This document shows positions 1 to 8,522 of a stretch of 64,000 bases of DNA, piece after piece. Both the position numbers and the translations under genes were made by a program. This DNA comes from Gammaproteobacteria bacterium (GTDB lineage: Bacteria > Pseudomonadota > Gammaproteobacteria > VBWC01): NCBI GenBank assembly GCA_023266115.1, contig JAHFRU010000004.1, positions 193,800-257,799 of the forward strand, read 5' to 3'. Position 1 is the first letter of the stretch; each line of letters begins with the position of its first letter. The notes beneath the pieces are model-generated. The model was not told the origin of the DNA. It made no database searches and saw only the letters and a program-made list of their open reading frames with translations.

Positions 1-711
1 CGTATAACGAATCCTGTCGATACCCTTTATATCGGCCACAAACTCAATCAATAGAGCCAGATCCGCCTCGCCGCCATCCGCCATATCGCCGCGGTAGGCA
101 TTGACGTTCTGTCCGAGCAGCGTCACCTCGCGCACGCCCTGGGCCGCCAGTTGGCGGATTTCATCGATCACGTCATCGAACGGCCGACTGAACTCCTCGC
201 CACGGGTATAGGGCACGACACAGAACGTACAGTACTTGCTGCACCCTTCCATGACCGACACATAAGCGGTCGGCCCATCGGCACGCGGCGCCGGCAGGTT
301 GTCGAACTTTTCGATTTCGGGAAACGTGATATCGACGACGGTGCGCCGCTCACGCACCAGCCGGTCGAGCATCGCCGGCAGCCGGTGCAAGGTCTGCGGA
401 CCGAATACCAGATCGACGTAGGGCGCGCGCCGATGGATCGCATCGCCTTCCTGGCTGGCCACGCAACCGCCCACGCCGATGATCAAATCCGGGCGCGCCA
501 GCTTCCATTCGCGCCAGCGCCCGAGCTGTGAGAAAACCTTTTCCTGGGCCTTTTCCCGCACTGAACAGGTATTGAGGATGAGAACGTCGGCGTCTTCAGG
601 GGTGCTGGTTAACTCGAGCCGGTGTGAGTTCGCGAGCAGGTCAGCCATGCGCGACGAATCGTACTCGTTCATCTGACAGCCGAATGTCTTGATAAATAAC
701 TTGCGTCCCAT
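1..711 (-). CDS. miaB: tRNA-2-methylthio-N6-dimethylallyladenosine synthase, N-terminal part
   Basis: Radical-SAM methylthiotransferase that adds the 2-methylthio group to i6A37 of tRNAs reading UNN codons. The reading frame runs off the left edge, so only the first 237 codons are present. Visible residues: C12, C49 and C83 of the UPF0004 domain (second 4Fe-4S cluster), then the radical-SAM motif C157-x3-C161-x2-C164 inside [10 protein letters not shown]. The start ATG is preceded by AAGGAG at good spacing and begins with [19 protein letters not shown], a typical MiaB N-terminus. Nothing looks damaged. The downstream partner genes (phoH-like, ybeY) would lie outside the window. Confidence 0.96.
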   Translation of the reverse strand, partial: MGRKLFIKTFGCQMNEYDSSRMADLLANSHRLELTSTPEDADVLILNTCSVREKAQEKVFSQLGRWREWKLARPDLIIGVGGCVASQEGDAIHRRAPYVDLVFGPQTLHRLPAMLDRLVRERRTVVDITFPEIEKFDNLPAPRADGPTAYVSVMEGCSKYCTFCVVPYTRGEEFSRPFDDVIDEIRQLAAQGVREVTLLGQNVNAYRGDMADGGEADLALLIEFVADIKGIDRIRYT

Positions 712-915
712 ACGCTCCTTAACAGAAACCCGATCGGGCGAGCGAATCGCGATGGGACTATTGTCCGTGATCCGGCGCCGGCAACGCAAGTCAACTGCAC
801 AAATCCAGCGACTCAGGAACCGCCAAAAAGATTCCGGAGTTACCTGCGGTGCGGCAAGGCTTCGGCTGTTTTTTTTGTCCCGAAAAAATCCATTGAGGGT
901 TTTTCCGGGGTCTCG
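712..915. other. intergenic region, miaB upstream / amtB downstream
   Basis: About 200 bases between the miaB start and the amtB stop, holding the miaB leader. A run of eight T followed by a C/T-rich stretch lies near 868-905, but there is no clear stem before it. I see no gene here. Confidence 0.4.
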
Positions 916-2112
916 TCACTTATCGTAGCCGGCCTCCGAGGAAATCTTGTGGATCGCCAGATCGGCGCCTTCGAATTCCTGCTCCCGGGTCAACCGGATA
1001 CCGACCGCGGCCTTGAACATGCCGTAGACGACGAATCCGCCAATCAGCGCGATGCCAACCCCCATTGCGGTACCAGCCAGTTGAGACATAAAACTGACGC
1101 CACCGACGCCGCCGAAGACCTGGAGTCCGAAAATGCCCGCCGCGATACCGCCCCACGCGCCGCACAGGCCGTGCAGCGGCCATACGCCGAGCACGTCATC
1201 GATCTTCCAGCGGTTCTGGGTAAGCATGAAGGTCACGACGAACAACCCGCCGGCCACAGCGCCGGTGACCAACGCGCCGATCGGATGCATCACGTCGGAC
1301 CCCGCACAGATCGCCACCAGCCCGGCCAGCGGCCCGTTATGGACGAAACCCGGGTCGTTTCTGCCGGCTGCCAGCGCCGCCAGCACGCCACCGACCATCG
1401 CCATCAGTGAATTCAGAGCAACGAGGCCGCTGACCGCGTCGATCTTCTGCGCCGACATCACGTTAAATCCGAACCAACCCACGGTCAGTATCCATGCACC
1501 CAGCGCGAGAAACGGAATGCTCGACGGCGGATGCGCAAACACCTCGCCGTTCTTGCCATAGCGCCCATGGCGCGCACCCAACAGGATCACCGCCACCAAC
1601 GCCAGCCAGCCGCCCATCGCGTGCACCACCACCGACCCGGCGAAATCATGGAACGCCGCGCCGAATTGCATCTTCAGCCATTCCTGAATACCGAAATTAC
1701 CGTTCCAGGCAATGCCTTCAAAAAACGGGTAGATAAACCCGACCAGCACCGCTGAAGCCGCCAGCTGCGGATAGAATTTCGCCCGCTCCGCGATACCGCC
1801 CGAAATAATCGCCGGAATCGCCGCAGCAAAGGTCAGCAGGAAAAAGAACTTGACCAGCTCGTAACCGTTCTTCTCCACCAGGGTTTCGGCGCCCTGCATG
1901 AAACCCATGCCGTAGGCGACGCCATAGCCTATAAAGAAGTACGCGATGGTCGAGATCGAAAAATCACAGATAATCTTGACCAGCGCATTCACCTGGTTCT
2001 TCTTGCGCACCGTGCCGACCTCGAGAAACGCGAAGCCGGAGTGCATCGCAAGCACCATGATCGCGCCAAGCAAGATAAACAATACATCGCTGCCGCTTCG
2101 AAAGGCTTCCAT
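916..2112 (-). CDS. amtB: ammonium transporter, Amt family
   Basis: Inner-membrane ammonium channel of 398 residues with about eleven hydrophobic segments. The conserved pore twin histidines are visible as H164 (FAGSVVVHAMGGW) and H314 (WPLHGLCGAW). The cytoplasmic C-terminal tail (GADLAIHKISSEAGYDK) resembles the segment that responds to PII proteins in this family. There is no cleavable signal, as in many short Amt proteins. The start ATG follows a GGGGGGAG ribosome-binding site. No glnK/PII gene lies beside it, which is unusual for amtB loci. A TATATAA-like -10 sits upstream (about 2187-2194, minus strand); I could not find a convincing sigma-54 site. Confidence 0.95.
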   Translation of the reverse strand: MEAFRSGSDVLFILLGAIMVLAMHSGFAFLEVGTVRKKNQVNALVKIICDFSISTIAYFFIGYGVAYGMGFMQGAETLVEKNGYELVKFFFLLTFAAAIPAIISGGIAERAKFYPQLAASAVLVGFIYPFFEGIAWNGNFGIQEWLKMQFGAAFHDFAGSVVVHAMGGWLALVAVILLGARHGRYGKNGEVFAHPPSSIPFLALGAWILTVGWFGFNVMSAQKIDAVSGLVALNSLMAMVGGVLAALAAGRNDPGFVHNGPLAGLVAICAGSDVMHPIGALVTGAVAGGLFVVTFMLTQNRWKIDDVLGVWPLHGLCGAWGGIAAGIFGLQVFGGVGGVSFMSQLAGTAMGVGIALIGGFVVYGMFKAAVGIRLTREQEFEGADLAIHKISSEAGYDK

Positions 2113-2256
2113 AAAACTCCCCCCTGTTACCCGAGTACCCGCTGTGGCGCGCCTATTGCCAGAAGCAAACTCTGTTAGTGCGTAATTTATATAATCAATC
2201 TGCTATTCGCTAATGAAATGCGTTTTACGGCGAAAAACACCTTAAATTGCCGCAAA

Positions 2257-4992
2257 TCAGGCGCAGTTTTTACTTTTATAGTATGCGCTCTGGCGCGGCT
2301 CGCCCTGCGGGCGGCCGGACCGCGGCCGGAAACCCATGGCAAACAGTCCAGCCAGCGCGATAACCATCAGCCAGCCCGGAGCAAATACGCCGCCACCCCC
2401 GCCCCCGGCGGAGACTACCCGCGTCGTGATGCTGGCGAGGTTGTTCGTTAACACCGGATCCGATTCACTGGCGCGGGCGATGAGTGCGGCCCGGGTATAC
2501 GATGCGGCGTCTGCCGGCACGTAGGTGAGCAACACCGATGCCGATGCATTGCCGGCCAGCACGCCCAGTTCACAAACAACCACCCGCTGCACCAGAGTAC
2601 AGGTACCCTGCGATGGCACGGCCGACAACACCGTTAATGACTGCGGTTCGTCGAACGAAACCGGGGAGGTATCCACCAGCATGATTTCGTCAGCCGTGTC
2701 GGGACCCCCGTTGATCACGGTCACCGTCGATGTATACGGTTGCCCGGCGATCACCGACGATGTCGCGTTATCGGTCTTGGTCACGACCAGATCGGTGCTC
2801 CGGGTCGGGGCGATACGTACGACAAACGCATCGCTGGTGCCGCGCAGCGACGCCTGAATAGCGGCAACGGACGGAAACGTCAGCAGGTCACTGCCGGCGT
2901 AGGTGTCGGCAATCTGGCTGTCGGGCGCCGGCGTCGCGTCAGAGCGCAGCGTCTGGCCAACGACATGCGCGACGTTCGCCGCGTCCAGCGCGATACCAAA
3001 CGCGGTGTCCGATCCCGGCCCGCCGAGAAACGTGGAATACACCAGCGCGCCGCTGCTGGAAAGATTGACGACAAACGCATCCGAATCGCCCAGCAGATAC
3101 CCCTGCATGACGTTCTTCAACGGAAAACCGGGCGAGACCGTTTGCCCGGCAACAAATGCATTACCGCTCGCATCGACCGCGATCGCGTTACCGATATCAA
3201 TGCCCGCGCCACCGAGAAACGTCGAATACGACAACGCCGTGCCGGTCGCGTTGAGTTTGGTGACGAACGCATCCCGCGTGATCCCGGCGGTGGCATGCGT
3301 TGCCTGTACCGGGTTCAATGTCGGGAAATCCAGCGATATGGTGGCCCCGGTGACATACGCGTTGCCCGAACCATCGACGGCGATGGCATAACTGCGATCG
3401 AAGTTGATCCCCCCCAGGTAGGTGGAATACACCAGACTGCTGCCAGCACTGCCGAGCTTCGTCACAAAGGCATCACCGGCGCCGGCGGGAAATTCCCGGT
3501 AAGCACCGGCCGTCTTGGGAAAGTCTCCTGAAAACGTCGCGCCGGTGACATAGGCATTGCCCGAGCCGTCCACTGCAATACCCGTGACGCTGTCATCGCC
3601 GGCGCCACCGAGAAACGTCGAATAGGTCAGCACACCGGTGCTGGAGAATTTCGATACGAAGCCGTCTTTCGCCCCGCCGATCGCCCCCTGAAAAGGCGAC
3701 GCGGTCGGAAAACCACCCGACGCCGTCTCGCCGCCGACGTACGCGTTACCGGAACCATCCACGGCGATCGCCGCGCCGCTGTCGGCGCCACTGCCGCCAT
3801 GATACGTGGAAAACACCAGCTCATTGCCCGCCGTGTTCAGCTTCGCAACGAAGGCGTCCGACAGACCGCCGTCACAGCCACTGCCGCTGCCGCACACACC
3901 GTCACGCGGGCTTGCCAGCGGAAAATTAGACGATGTGGTATCGCCGGTCACAAACGCATTCCCGGCGCTGTCGATCGCAATGCCGTTACCGGCATCGTCG
4001 CCGCTGCCGCCGAGATAGGTCGCGTAAACCCGGCTGCCGCCCAGGTTGAGCTTCAGCACAAACACGTCCTTGTTCCCCGCATGCAACGCTTGCGTGGTGC
4101 CGGACGACGTCGGAAAATCGATCGAGTCCGTCTCGCCGGTTATATAGATGCCGGTTGCATTTACCGCAATGCCACGGCCAACGTCGCTGCCGCTGCCGCC
4201 GTACACCGTCGCGTAGCTGATCACCGGATCAATGATCAGCGGGTAGGCGACATCATAGGAAGCGATGTCGAAACCGACCTGGTTGCGTGCCTTGTGGATA
4301 AATCGCCCGTCGACCGGGACGCGCGCGCCCGCGATATCCTGATAGACCACCGGCGCGTGCTGTACCAGCGTGCGCCCGGCGCTGCGCAACACCAGATTGC
4401 CGCGCTCATCAATCGCCACTGTCGCACCGTCGAACTGCAGTCGGATAGCCTCGGCACGTGCGCCAGGATTGACGACGAAGTCGTATTCCGCCGCATTACC
4501 CTCGCCGTGAAAAACCAGATTGATGCCGGGATAAAGCGCGCGGTAGACCACAGTATCGAACACCGGCACGTCGGTACGCCAGGCGTCCAGGTTACTACCG
4601 GTCAAATAATTCAGCTGCTCCGGCTGGAGTCCGCGGCCCTCGACCGGCACCGCCGGATCGGCGCCGACAAACCGCAACCGGACCGATGCGCGCTGACTGG
4701 TCACCGGGTCGGCATCGCCGGCCAACGACCAGACCACTTCGTCGCGCGCCAGGAACAGGGTGTAACCGCGGCCGCGCGCCAGATACCGGACCTGCGCCGA
4801 CACCTGCCCGTCGTTACGCTCGAAACGCAGCGGAAACCCGTCGGCAACAGCCTTCGCTGCCAAGGCGTTCGATGCAGCGGATACGGACCCCGGCGCCCCG
4901 CCGGCATGCGCCGCGGGCATCAGCAACAGCGCCGCGAGCACGGCCCAGAAAACGTTGCGTTTTGTGCTCGAATGCCTTCGATAATTCCGCAT
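2257..4992 (-). CDS. SBBP-repeat beta-propeller surface protein with DUF11 domain and Gly-rich C-terminal anchor
   Basis: Large predicted exported protein. The chosen ATG gives a signal peptide (MRNYRRHSSTKRNVF, then a hydrophobic stretch ending AAHAGG); an in-frame start at 5052 would add 20 residues ahead of it. Next comes an N-terminal all-beta domain (LRFERNDGQVSAQVRYLARG), then about ten SBBP-type repeats of roughly 55-60 residues built on GSGNAYVTGAT..FP and AFVTKLN..G..L.YSTFLGG. A DUF11-like domain follows (VVTKTDNATSSVIAGQPYT). The C-terminus has GGGGGG, a transmembrane helix and RPRSGRP, resembling a GlyGly-CTERM sorting tail, but with about 15 extra residues. It is probably displayed on the cell surface; the ligand is unknown. 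Confidence 0.85.
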   Translation of the reverse strand: MRNYRRHSSTKRNVFWAVLAALLLMPAAHAGGAPGSVSAASNALAAKAVADGFPLRFERNDGQVSAQVRYLARGRGYTLFLARDEVVWSLAGDADPVTSQRASVRLRFVGADPAVPVEGRGLQPEQLNYLTGSNLDAWRTDVPVFDTVVYRALYPGINLVFHGEGNAAEYDFVVNPGARAEAIRLQFDGATVAIDERGNLVLRSAGRTLVQHAPVVYQDIAGARVPVDGRFIHKARNQVGFDIASYDVAYPLIIDPVISYATVYGGSGSDVGRGIAVNATGIYITGETDSIDFPTSSGTTQALHAGNKDVFVLKLNLGGSRVYATYLGGSGDDAGNGIAIDSAGNAFVTGDTTSSNFPLASPRDGVCGSGSGCDGGLSDAFVAKLNTAGNELVFSTYHGGSGADSGAAIAVDGSGNAYVGGETASGGFPTASPFQGAIGGAKDGFVSKFSSTGVLTYSTFLGGAGDDSVTGIAVDGSGNAYVTGATFSGDFPKTAGAYREFPAGAGDAFVTKLGSAGSSLVYSTYLGGINFDRSYAIAVDGSGNAYVTGATISLDFPTLNPVQATHATAGITRDAFVTKLNATGTALSYSTFLGGAGIDIGNAIAVDASGNAFVAGQTVSPGFPLKNVMQGYLLGDSDAFVVNLSSSGALVYSTFLGGPGSDTAFGIALDAANVAHVVGQTLRSDATPAPDSQIADTYAGSDLLTFPSVAAIQASLRGTSDAFVVRIAPTRSTDLVVTKTDNATSSVIAGQPYTSTVTVINGGPDTADEIMLVDTSPVSFDEPQSLTVLSAVPSQGTCTLVQRVVVCELGVLAGNASASVLLTYVPADAASYTRAALIARASESDPVLTNNLASITTRVVSAGGGGGGVFAPGWLMVIALAGLFAMGFRPRSGRPQGEPRQSAYYKSKNCA

Positions 4993-5052
4993 GCGTTGAG
5001 CATAGCACGAGACCACACAGAGGTCTTTTGCGGCGCGGATCAACCGCGTCAT

Positions 5053-5218
5053 CCACGTGCCGGCGCGACGCTCAAGGCACGGCGCATTCCAGCCGATATT
5101 TTAACCATGGGCCGAAGTTAACGATATCGGCGCCGGGGATCCCCCCCCCCCCGGGCCAGGGTTCGGGCGTAGCACCGACAGAATTCCGGTGGCTTAACGA
5201 TCATTTCAGGAGTTCGAC
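5053..5218. promoter_or_regulatory. divergent intergenic region with 12-C tract
   Basis: The region between two divergently transcribed surface-protein genes. It holds an uninterrupted run of 12 C at 5141-5152 followed by GGG, about 66 bases before the lipoprotein ATG. No strong -35/-10 pair is visible. AGGAG at 5208-5212 is the lipoprotein ribosome-binding site. Poly-C runs of this kind vary in length by slipped-strand mispairing in other bacteria; that role here is inference. Confidence 0.5.
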
Positions 5219-7795
5219 ATGCGTCGCCCGTTCCACCTGTTACCGCTCGTGCTGCTGCCCCTGACGCTAGTCGGCTGCGGGGGATCGAGCATACCTGCGA
5301 CGACGCCAGTAACGGTCGCAACCTACACCGTCGGCGGAACCGTATCGGGCCTGGCCGGCACCGGCCTCGTACTGCGTAACAACGGCAGCGATGCCCTGGG
5401 CGTCAGCGCCAGCGGCGCGTTCACCTTCGCCACCGCGCTTACCGACGGCAGTGGCTACAGCGTCACCATCGCGACGCAACCGGGTTCGCCGGCGCAGACC
5501 TGCGCTCCGACAAATAACAGCGGCGCACTCAGTGGTGCGAATATCACCAACGTAACGATTACCTGTACCACGAATTCCTACACCATCAGCGGCACGGTAT
5601 CCGGGCTCACCGGCAGCGGTCTCGTATTGCGCAACAACGGCGGCAACGATCTGGCGATCAGCGCCAACGGCGTGTTCGCCTTCACGACGGCGATCACCAG
5701 CGGCAGCAGCTACGGCGTCACGGTCGCGGCGCAACCGGGGTCACCGGCCCAGACCTGCACGCCGACGAGTAGCAGCGGCACTGTCAGCGGTGCAAACGTC
5801 ACCAACGTGGCGATTACCTGTGCGACGAGTTCCTACACCATCGGCGGCGCGGTGTCCGGGCTCACCGGCAGCGGCCTCGTAATACGCAACAACGGCGGCG
5901 ACGATCTGGCGATCAGCGGCAACGGCGCGTTCACCTTTGCGACAGCGCTCGCCGACGGCAGCAGCTACAACGTCACGGTCGCGACCCAACCGGGGTCACC
6001 GGCCCAGACCTGCACGCCGACGAGTAACAGCAGCACCGTCAGCGGTGCGAACGTCACCAATGTCGCGATCACGTGCACCGGCGGAGGCGCCCCGCCGGCA
6101 ACGACGCTAATTCTCGGCGTCGGCATCAAAACGTTCAACTTTTCCTGGGCGGCGTCCGCCGGCGCGACCCATTACAAGCTCTATGAGGACCCCGACGGCG
6201 TCTCCGGGTTCAGCCAGGTCGGCGGCAATATCGCCGGCACCAGCACCAGCGTCGATATCGCGGTTCATCGACACAATTGGGTCAACGCGGTCTACATGCT
6301 TGATGCCTGCGTCAACGCGAGTTGTACCGCCTCGAACCAGGTGACGACCACCAGCGCCATGCTCACTGCCATCGGTTATTTCAAGGCATCGAATACCGGC
6401 GACAGCGACGAGTTCGGCGCGGTACTGGCGGTAAGCGCCGACGGCACCACCCTCGCTGTCGGCAGCTACCGGGAAGACAGCAACGCCACCGGTATCGGCG
6501 GTGACCAGACCGATAATTCGGCCAACGACGCCGGCGCAGTGTACGTTTTCACGCGCAGCGGCACCACCTGGTCGCAACAGGCCTACATCAAGGCGTCCAA
6601 TGCCGAGGCCGATGACCGGTTCGGTTACTCCATCGCGCTGAGCGATGACGGCAACACGCTGGCCGTCGGCGCCTACCAGGAAGACAGCAATGCCACCGGT
6701 ATCGGCGGTAACCAGGCGGATAATTCCTCCACCGAGGCCGGCGCGGTGTACGTTTTCACTCGCAGCGGTACGACCTGGACGCAACAGGCCTACATCAAGG
6801 CCTCCAATGCGGGGGATCTTGATACCTTCGGCTACGCCGTTGCCCTCAACGACAACGGCAACACCCTCGCGGTGGACGCCATTGACGAAGCCAGTAATGC
6901 CACCGGCATCAATGGCGACGAAGCGGATAACTCCGCTACCAGCGCGGGTGCGGTGTACGTCTTCACACGCAGCGGCACCACCTGGACACAACAGGCCTAC
7001 ATCAAGGCATCCAACGCCGAGGCGTTCGATACCTTCGGCTATGCCGTTGCCCTCAGCGGCGACGGCAATACGCTCGCGGTGGACGCCAATAACGAAGCCA
7101 GTAATGCCACCGGCATCAATGGCGACGAGACGGATAACTCCGCTACCAGCGCGGGTGCGGTGTACGTCTTCACGCGCAGCGGCACCACCTGGACACAACA
7201 GGCCTACATCAAGGCATCCAACGCCGAGGCGTTCGACACCTTCGGCACCGCAATCGCGTTAAATGGCGACGGCAATACCCTCGCTGCCGGGGCATTCAAT
7301 GAAGACAGCAATAGCACCGGCATAAATGGCAACCAGGCGGACAATTCGGCGAGCAGGTCAGGAGCGGTGTACGTCTTCACGCGCAGCGGCACCACCTGGA
7401 CGCAACAGGTCTACATCAAGGCATCCAACGCCGAGGCCAGCGACCGGTTCGGCGTGGCGCTGACGTTAAGCAACAATGGCAATACGCTAGCTGTCGGCGC
7501 AACAGGCGACAGCAGCAATGCCACGGGTGTTGGTGGCGATCAAACCGACAACTCGAATAGCGGGGCCGGGGCCGCGTATATCTTCACCCGCAGCGGCACC
7601 ACGTGGTCGCAAGACAAATACATCAAGGCGTCGAATACCGGCGCCAGTGATCGATTCGGTCAGTCGCTGACGCTGAATAGCGACGGCGCCACGCTGGCGA
7701 TCAGTGCTACACGAGAGGACAGCAACGCGACCGGCATCGGCGGCGACCAGACCGACGAAACGGTATTGAACTCCGGCGCCGTCTATCTCTACTAA
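5219..7795 (+). CDS. FG-GAP-repeat lipoprotein with tandem N-terminal repeats
   Basis: Predicted exported lipoprotein of 858 residues. The signal peptide MRRPFHLLPLVLLPLTLVGC ends in a lipobox (LVGC) with the lipidated Cys at residue 20. Three 85-residue repeats follow (Y-T-I/V-x-G-x-V-S-G-L start, TC end, about residues 36-290), then a fibronectin-like linker near 295-380. Seven 69-residue FG-GAP-type units fill the rest (YIKASN.., LAVGAY, GAVYVFTRSGTTW), the last one shortened. FG-GAP units normally fold into an integrin-alpha-like beta-propeller, and seven blades fit that exactly. The start ATG has a nearby AGGAG. The function is probably adhesion or surface binding, which is not proven by sequence. 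Confidence 0.85.
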   Translation: MRRPFHLLPLVLLPLTLVGCGGSSIPATTPVTVATYTVGGTVSGLAGTGLVLRNNGSDALGVSASGAFTFATALTDGSGYSVTIATQPGSPAQTCAPTNNSGALSGANITNVTITCTTNSYTISGTVSGLTGSGLVLRNNGGNDLAISANGVFAFTTAITSGSSYGVTVAAQPGSPAQTCTPTSSSGTVSGANVTNVAITCATSSYTIGGAVSGLTGSGLVIRNNGGDDLAISGNGAFTFATALADGSSYNVTVATQPGSPAQTCTPTSNSSTVSGANVTNVAITCTGGGAPPATTLILGVGIKTFNFSWAASAGATHYKLYEDPDGVSGFSQVGGNIAGTSTSVDIAVHRHNWVNAVYMLDACVNASCTASNQVTTTSAMLTAIGYFKASNTGDSDEFGAVLAVSADGTTLAVGSYREDSNATGIGGDQTDNSANDAGAVYVFTRSGTTWSQQAYIKASNAEADDRFGYSIALSDDGNTLAVGAYQEDSNATGIGGNQADNSSTEAGAVYVFTRSGTTWTQQAYIKASNAGDLDTFGYAVALNDNGNTLAVDAIDEASNATGINGDEADNSATSAGAVYVFTRSGTTWTQQAYIKASNAEAFDTFGYAVALSGDGNTLAVDANNEASNATGINGDETDNSATSAGAVYVFTRSGTTWTQQAYIKASNAEAFDTFGTAIALNGDGNTLAAGAFNEDSNSTGINGNQADNSASRSGAVYVFTRSGTTWTQQVYIKASNAEASDRFGVALTLSNNGNTLAVGATGDSSNATGVGGDQTDNSNSGAGAAYIFTRSGTTWSQDKYIKASNTGASDRFGQSLTLNSDGATLAISATREDSNATGIGGDQTDETVLNSGAVYLY
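5324..6087 (+). repeat. three tandem 255-bp coding repeats
   Basis: Units start at 5324, 5579 and 5834, each opening with codons for Tyr-Thr, with an exact period of 255 bases. They encode three copies of an 85-residue domain in the lipoprotein. High similarity between copies makes recombinational gain or loss likely. Confidence 0.85.
6377..7792 (+). repeat. seven tandem 207-bp FG-GAP coding repeats
   Basis: Units start at 6377, 6584, 6791, 6998, 7205, 7412 and 7619, an exact period of 207 bases; the last is cut to about 174. Units 3 and 4 are nearly identical at the nucleotide level over long stretches, which points to recent duplication or gene conversion. Confidence 0.88.
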
Positions 7796-7848
7796 CGCCG
7801 GCGGGACATCGCGGCTACCCGCGAGACACCGATAGCGCACTCGACGCG

Positions 7849-8337
7849 TCAGCGAAGATAAGCCGTTAACGCGTCCCGGATTGACGGGAACGCGAACGCG
7901 CTCAACGCTATTTCGGATTTATTCAGCCATACCACTCCCGCGACGTCATCGGCCGGCAGGATCGCGGGCCGCTCAGGCAGCACCATCGTGAAAATCAGAT
8001 CCAGCGTCCGGTACTCTACGGATCGGTATGGATAGACATTCGGGTATGAACCAAAGTAAACCGGATTGACGCATTCCACGCCCAGTTCTTCGGCCAGCTC
8101 GCGCCGCAACGCCTGCTCAGCCGACTCGTGGTAATCGACGAAACCGCCGGGCAGGTCCAGCTTGCCCGCCTCCGGTTCGCCGGCCCGCACACAGGCGAGT
8201 ATCGCGCCATCCACTTCAAGAATCGCGGCGGCTGCCGCGGCGACATTCAGAAACAACGTAAAGCCGCAGGCGCTGCAGACATGGGATTTCGTTTGCCGAA
8301 GAAAAACAGGTTGAGCACAACGTGGACAGTATTTCAT
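7849..8337 (-). CDS. Nudix hydrolase with N-terminal zinc ribbon
   Basis: 162-residue hydrolase of nucleoside-diphosphate-linked compounds. An N-terminal zinc ribbon is formed by C4, C7, C21 and C24. The Nudix box matches GX5EX7REUXEEXGU exactly, with G65, E71, R79, E80, E83, E84 and G86. A zinc ribbon before a Nudix domain also occurs in NudC-type enzymes, but this protein is shorter and lacks the NudC SQPWPFPxS motif, so the substrate cannot be assigned. It is convergent with the lipoprotein gene. The tRNA-Met gene lies upstream on the same strand. Confidence 0.88.
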   Translation of the reverse strand: MKYCPRCAQPVFLRQTKSHVCSACGFTLFLNVAAAAAAILEVDGAILACVRAGEPEAGKLDLPGGFVDYHESAEQALRRELAEELGVECVNPVYFGSYPNVYPYRSVEYRTLDLIFTMVLPERPAILPADDVAGVVWLNKSEIALSAFAFPSIRDALTAYLR

Positions 8338-8369
8338 GGCCGCATGATCCGACGTGTGCCATTCAAGAA

Positions 8370-8446
8370 TGGTGGCTATGGGTGGACTCGAACCACCGAC
8401 CTCAGCATTATGAGTGCCGCGCTCTAACCAGCTGAGCTACATAGCC
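8370..8446 (-). tRNA. tRNA-Met (CAT), elongator
   Basis: 77-nt cloverleaf read on the minus strand: acceptor GGCTATG pairs with CATAGCC, the D arm is GCTC..GAGC, the anticodon loop is CTCATAA (anticodon CAT), the T arm is GGTGG TTCGAGT CCACC, and the 3' CCA is encoded. The overall sequence closely follows E. coli elongator tRNA-Met. It lacks the initiator-type mismatch at the acceptor end and the GGG/CCC anticodon stem, so it is not the initiator. Confidence 0.95.
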
Positions 8447-8522
8447 ACGGATAAGGGGCGCCTATAATACAAAAAAATCCGCGATCCGGCTCCCCCTGAT
8501 TAAACCAGATCGCCGCCGGGAC

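Noticed and set aside
2113..2256. Sigma-54 promoter for amtB
   Set aside because: A TGGCA is present on the minus strand, but no TGC element lies at the required distance.
3799..5121. 440-codon open frame on the plus strand across the SBBP gene
   Set aside because: It is antisense to a gene with a signal peptide and clear repeats; its translation is Arg/His-rich with no motif, as expected of a high-GC shadow frame.
6107..7198. 363-codon minus-strand frame with internal repeats opposite the FG-GAP units
   Set aside because: Its periodicity only mirrors the 207-bp repeats of the real gene, and it has no start context or recognisable domain.
5324..7792. CRISPR-like regular spacing
   Set aside because: The 255-bp and 207-bp units are in-frame protein repeats with no short repeat/spacer pattern.
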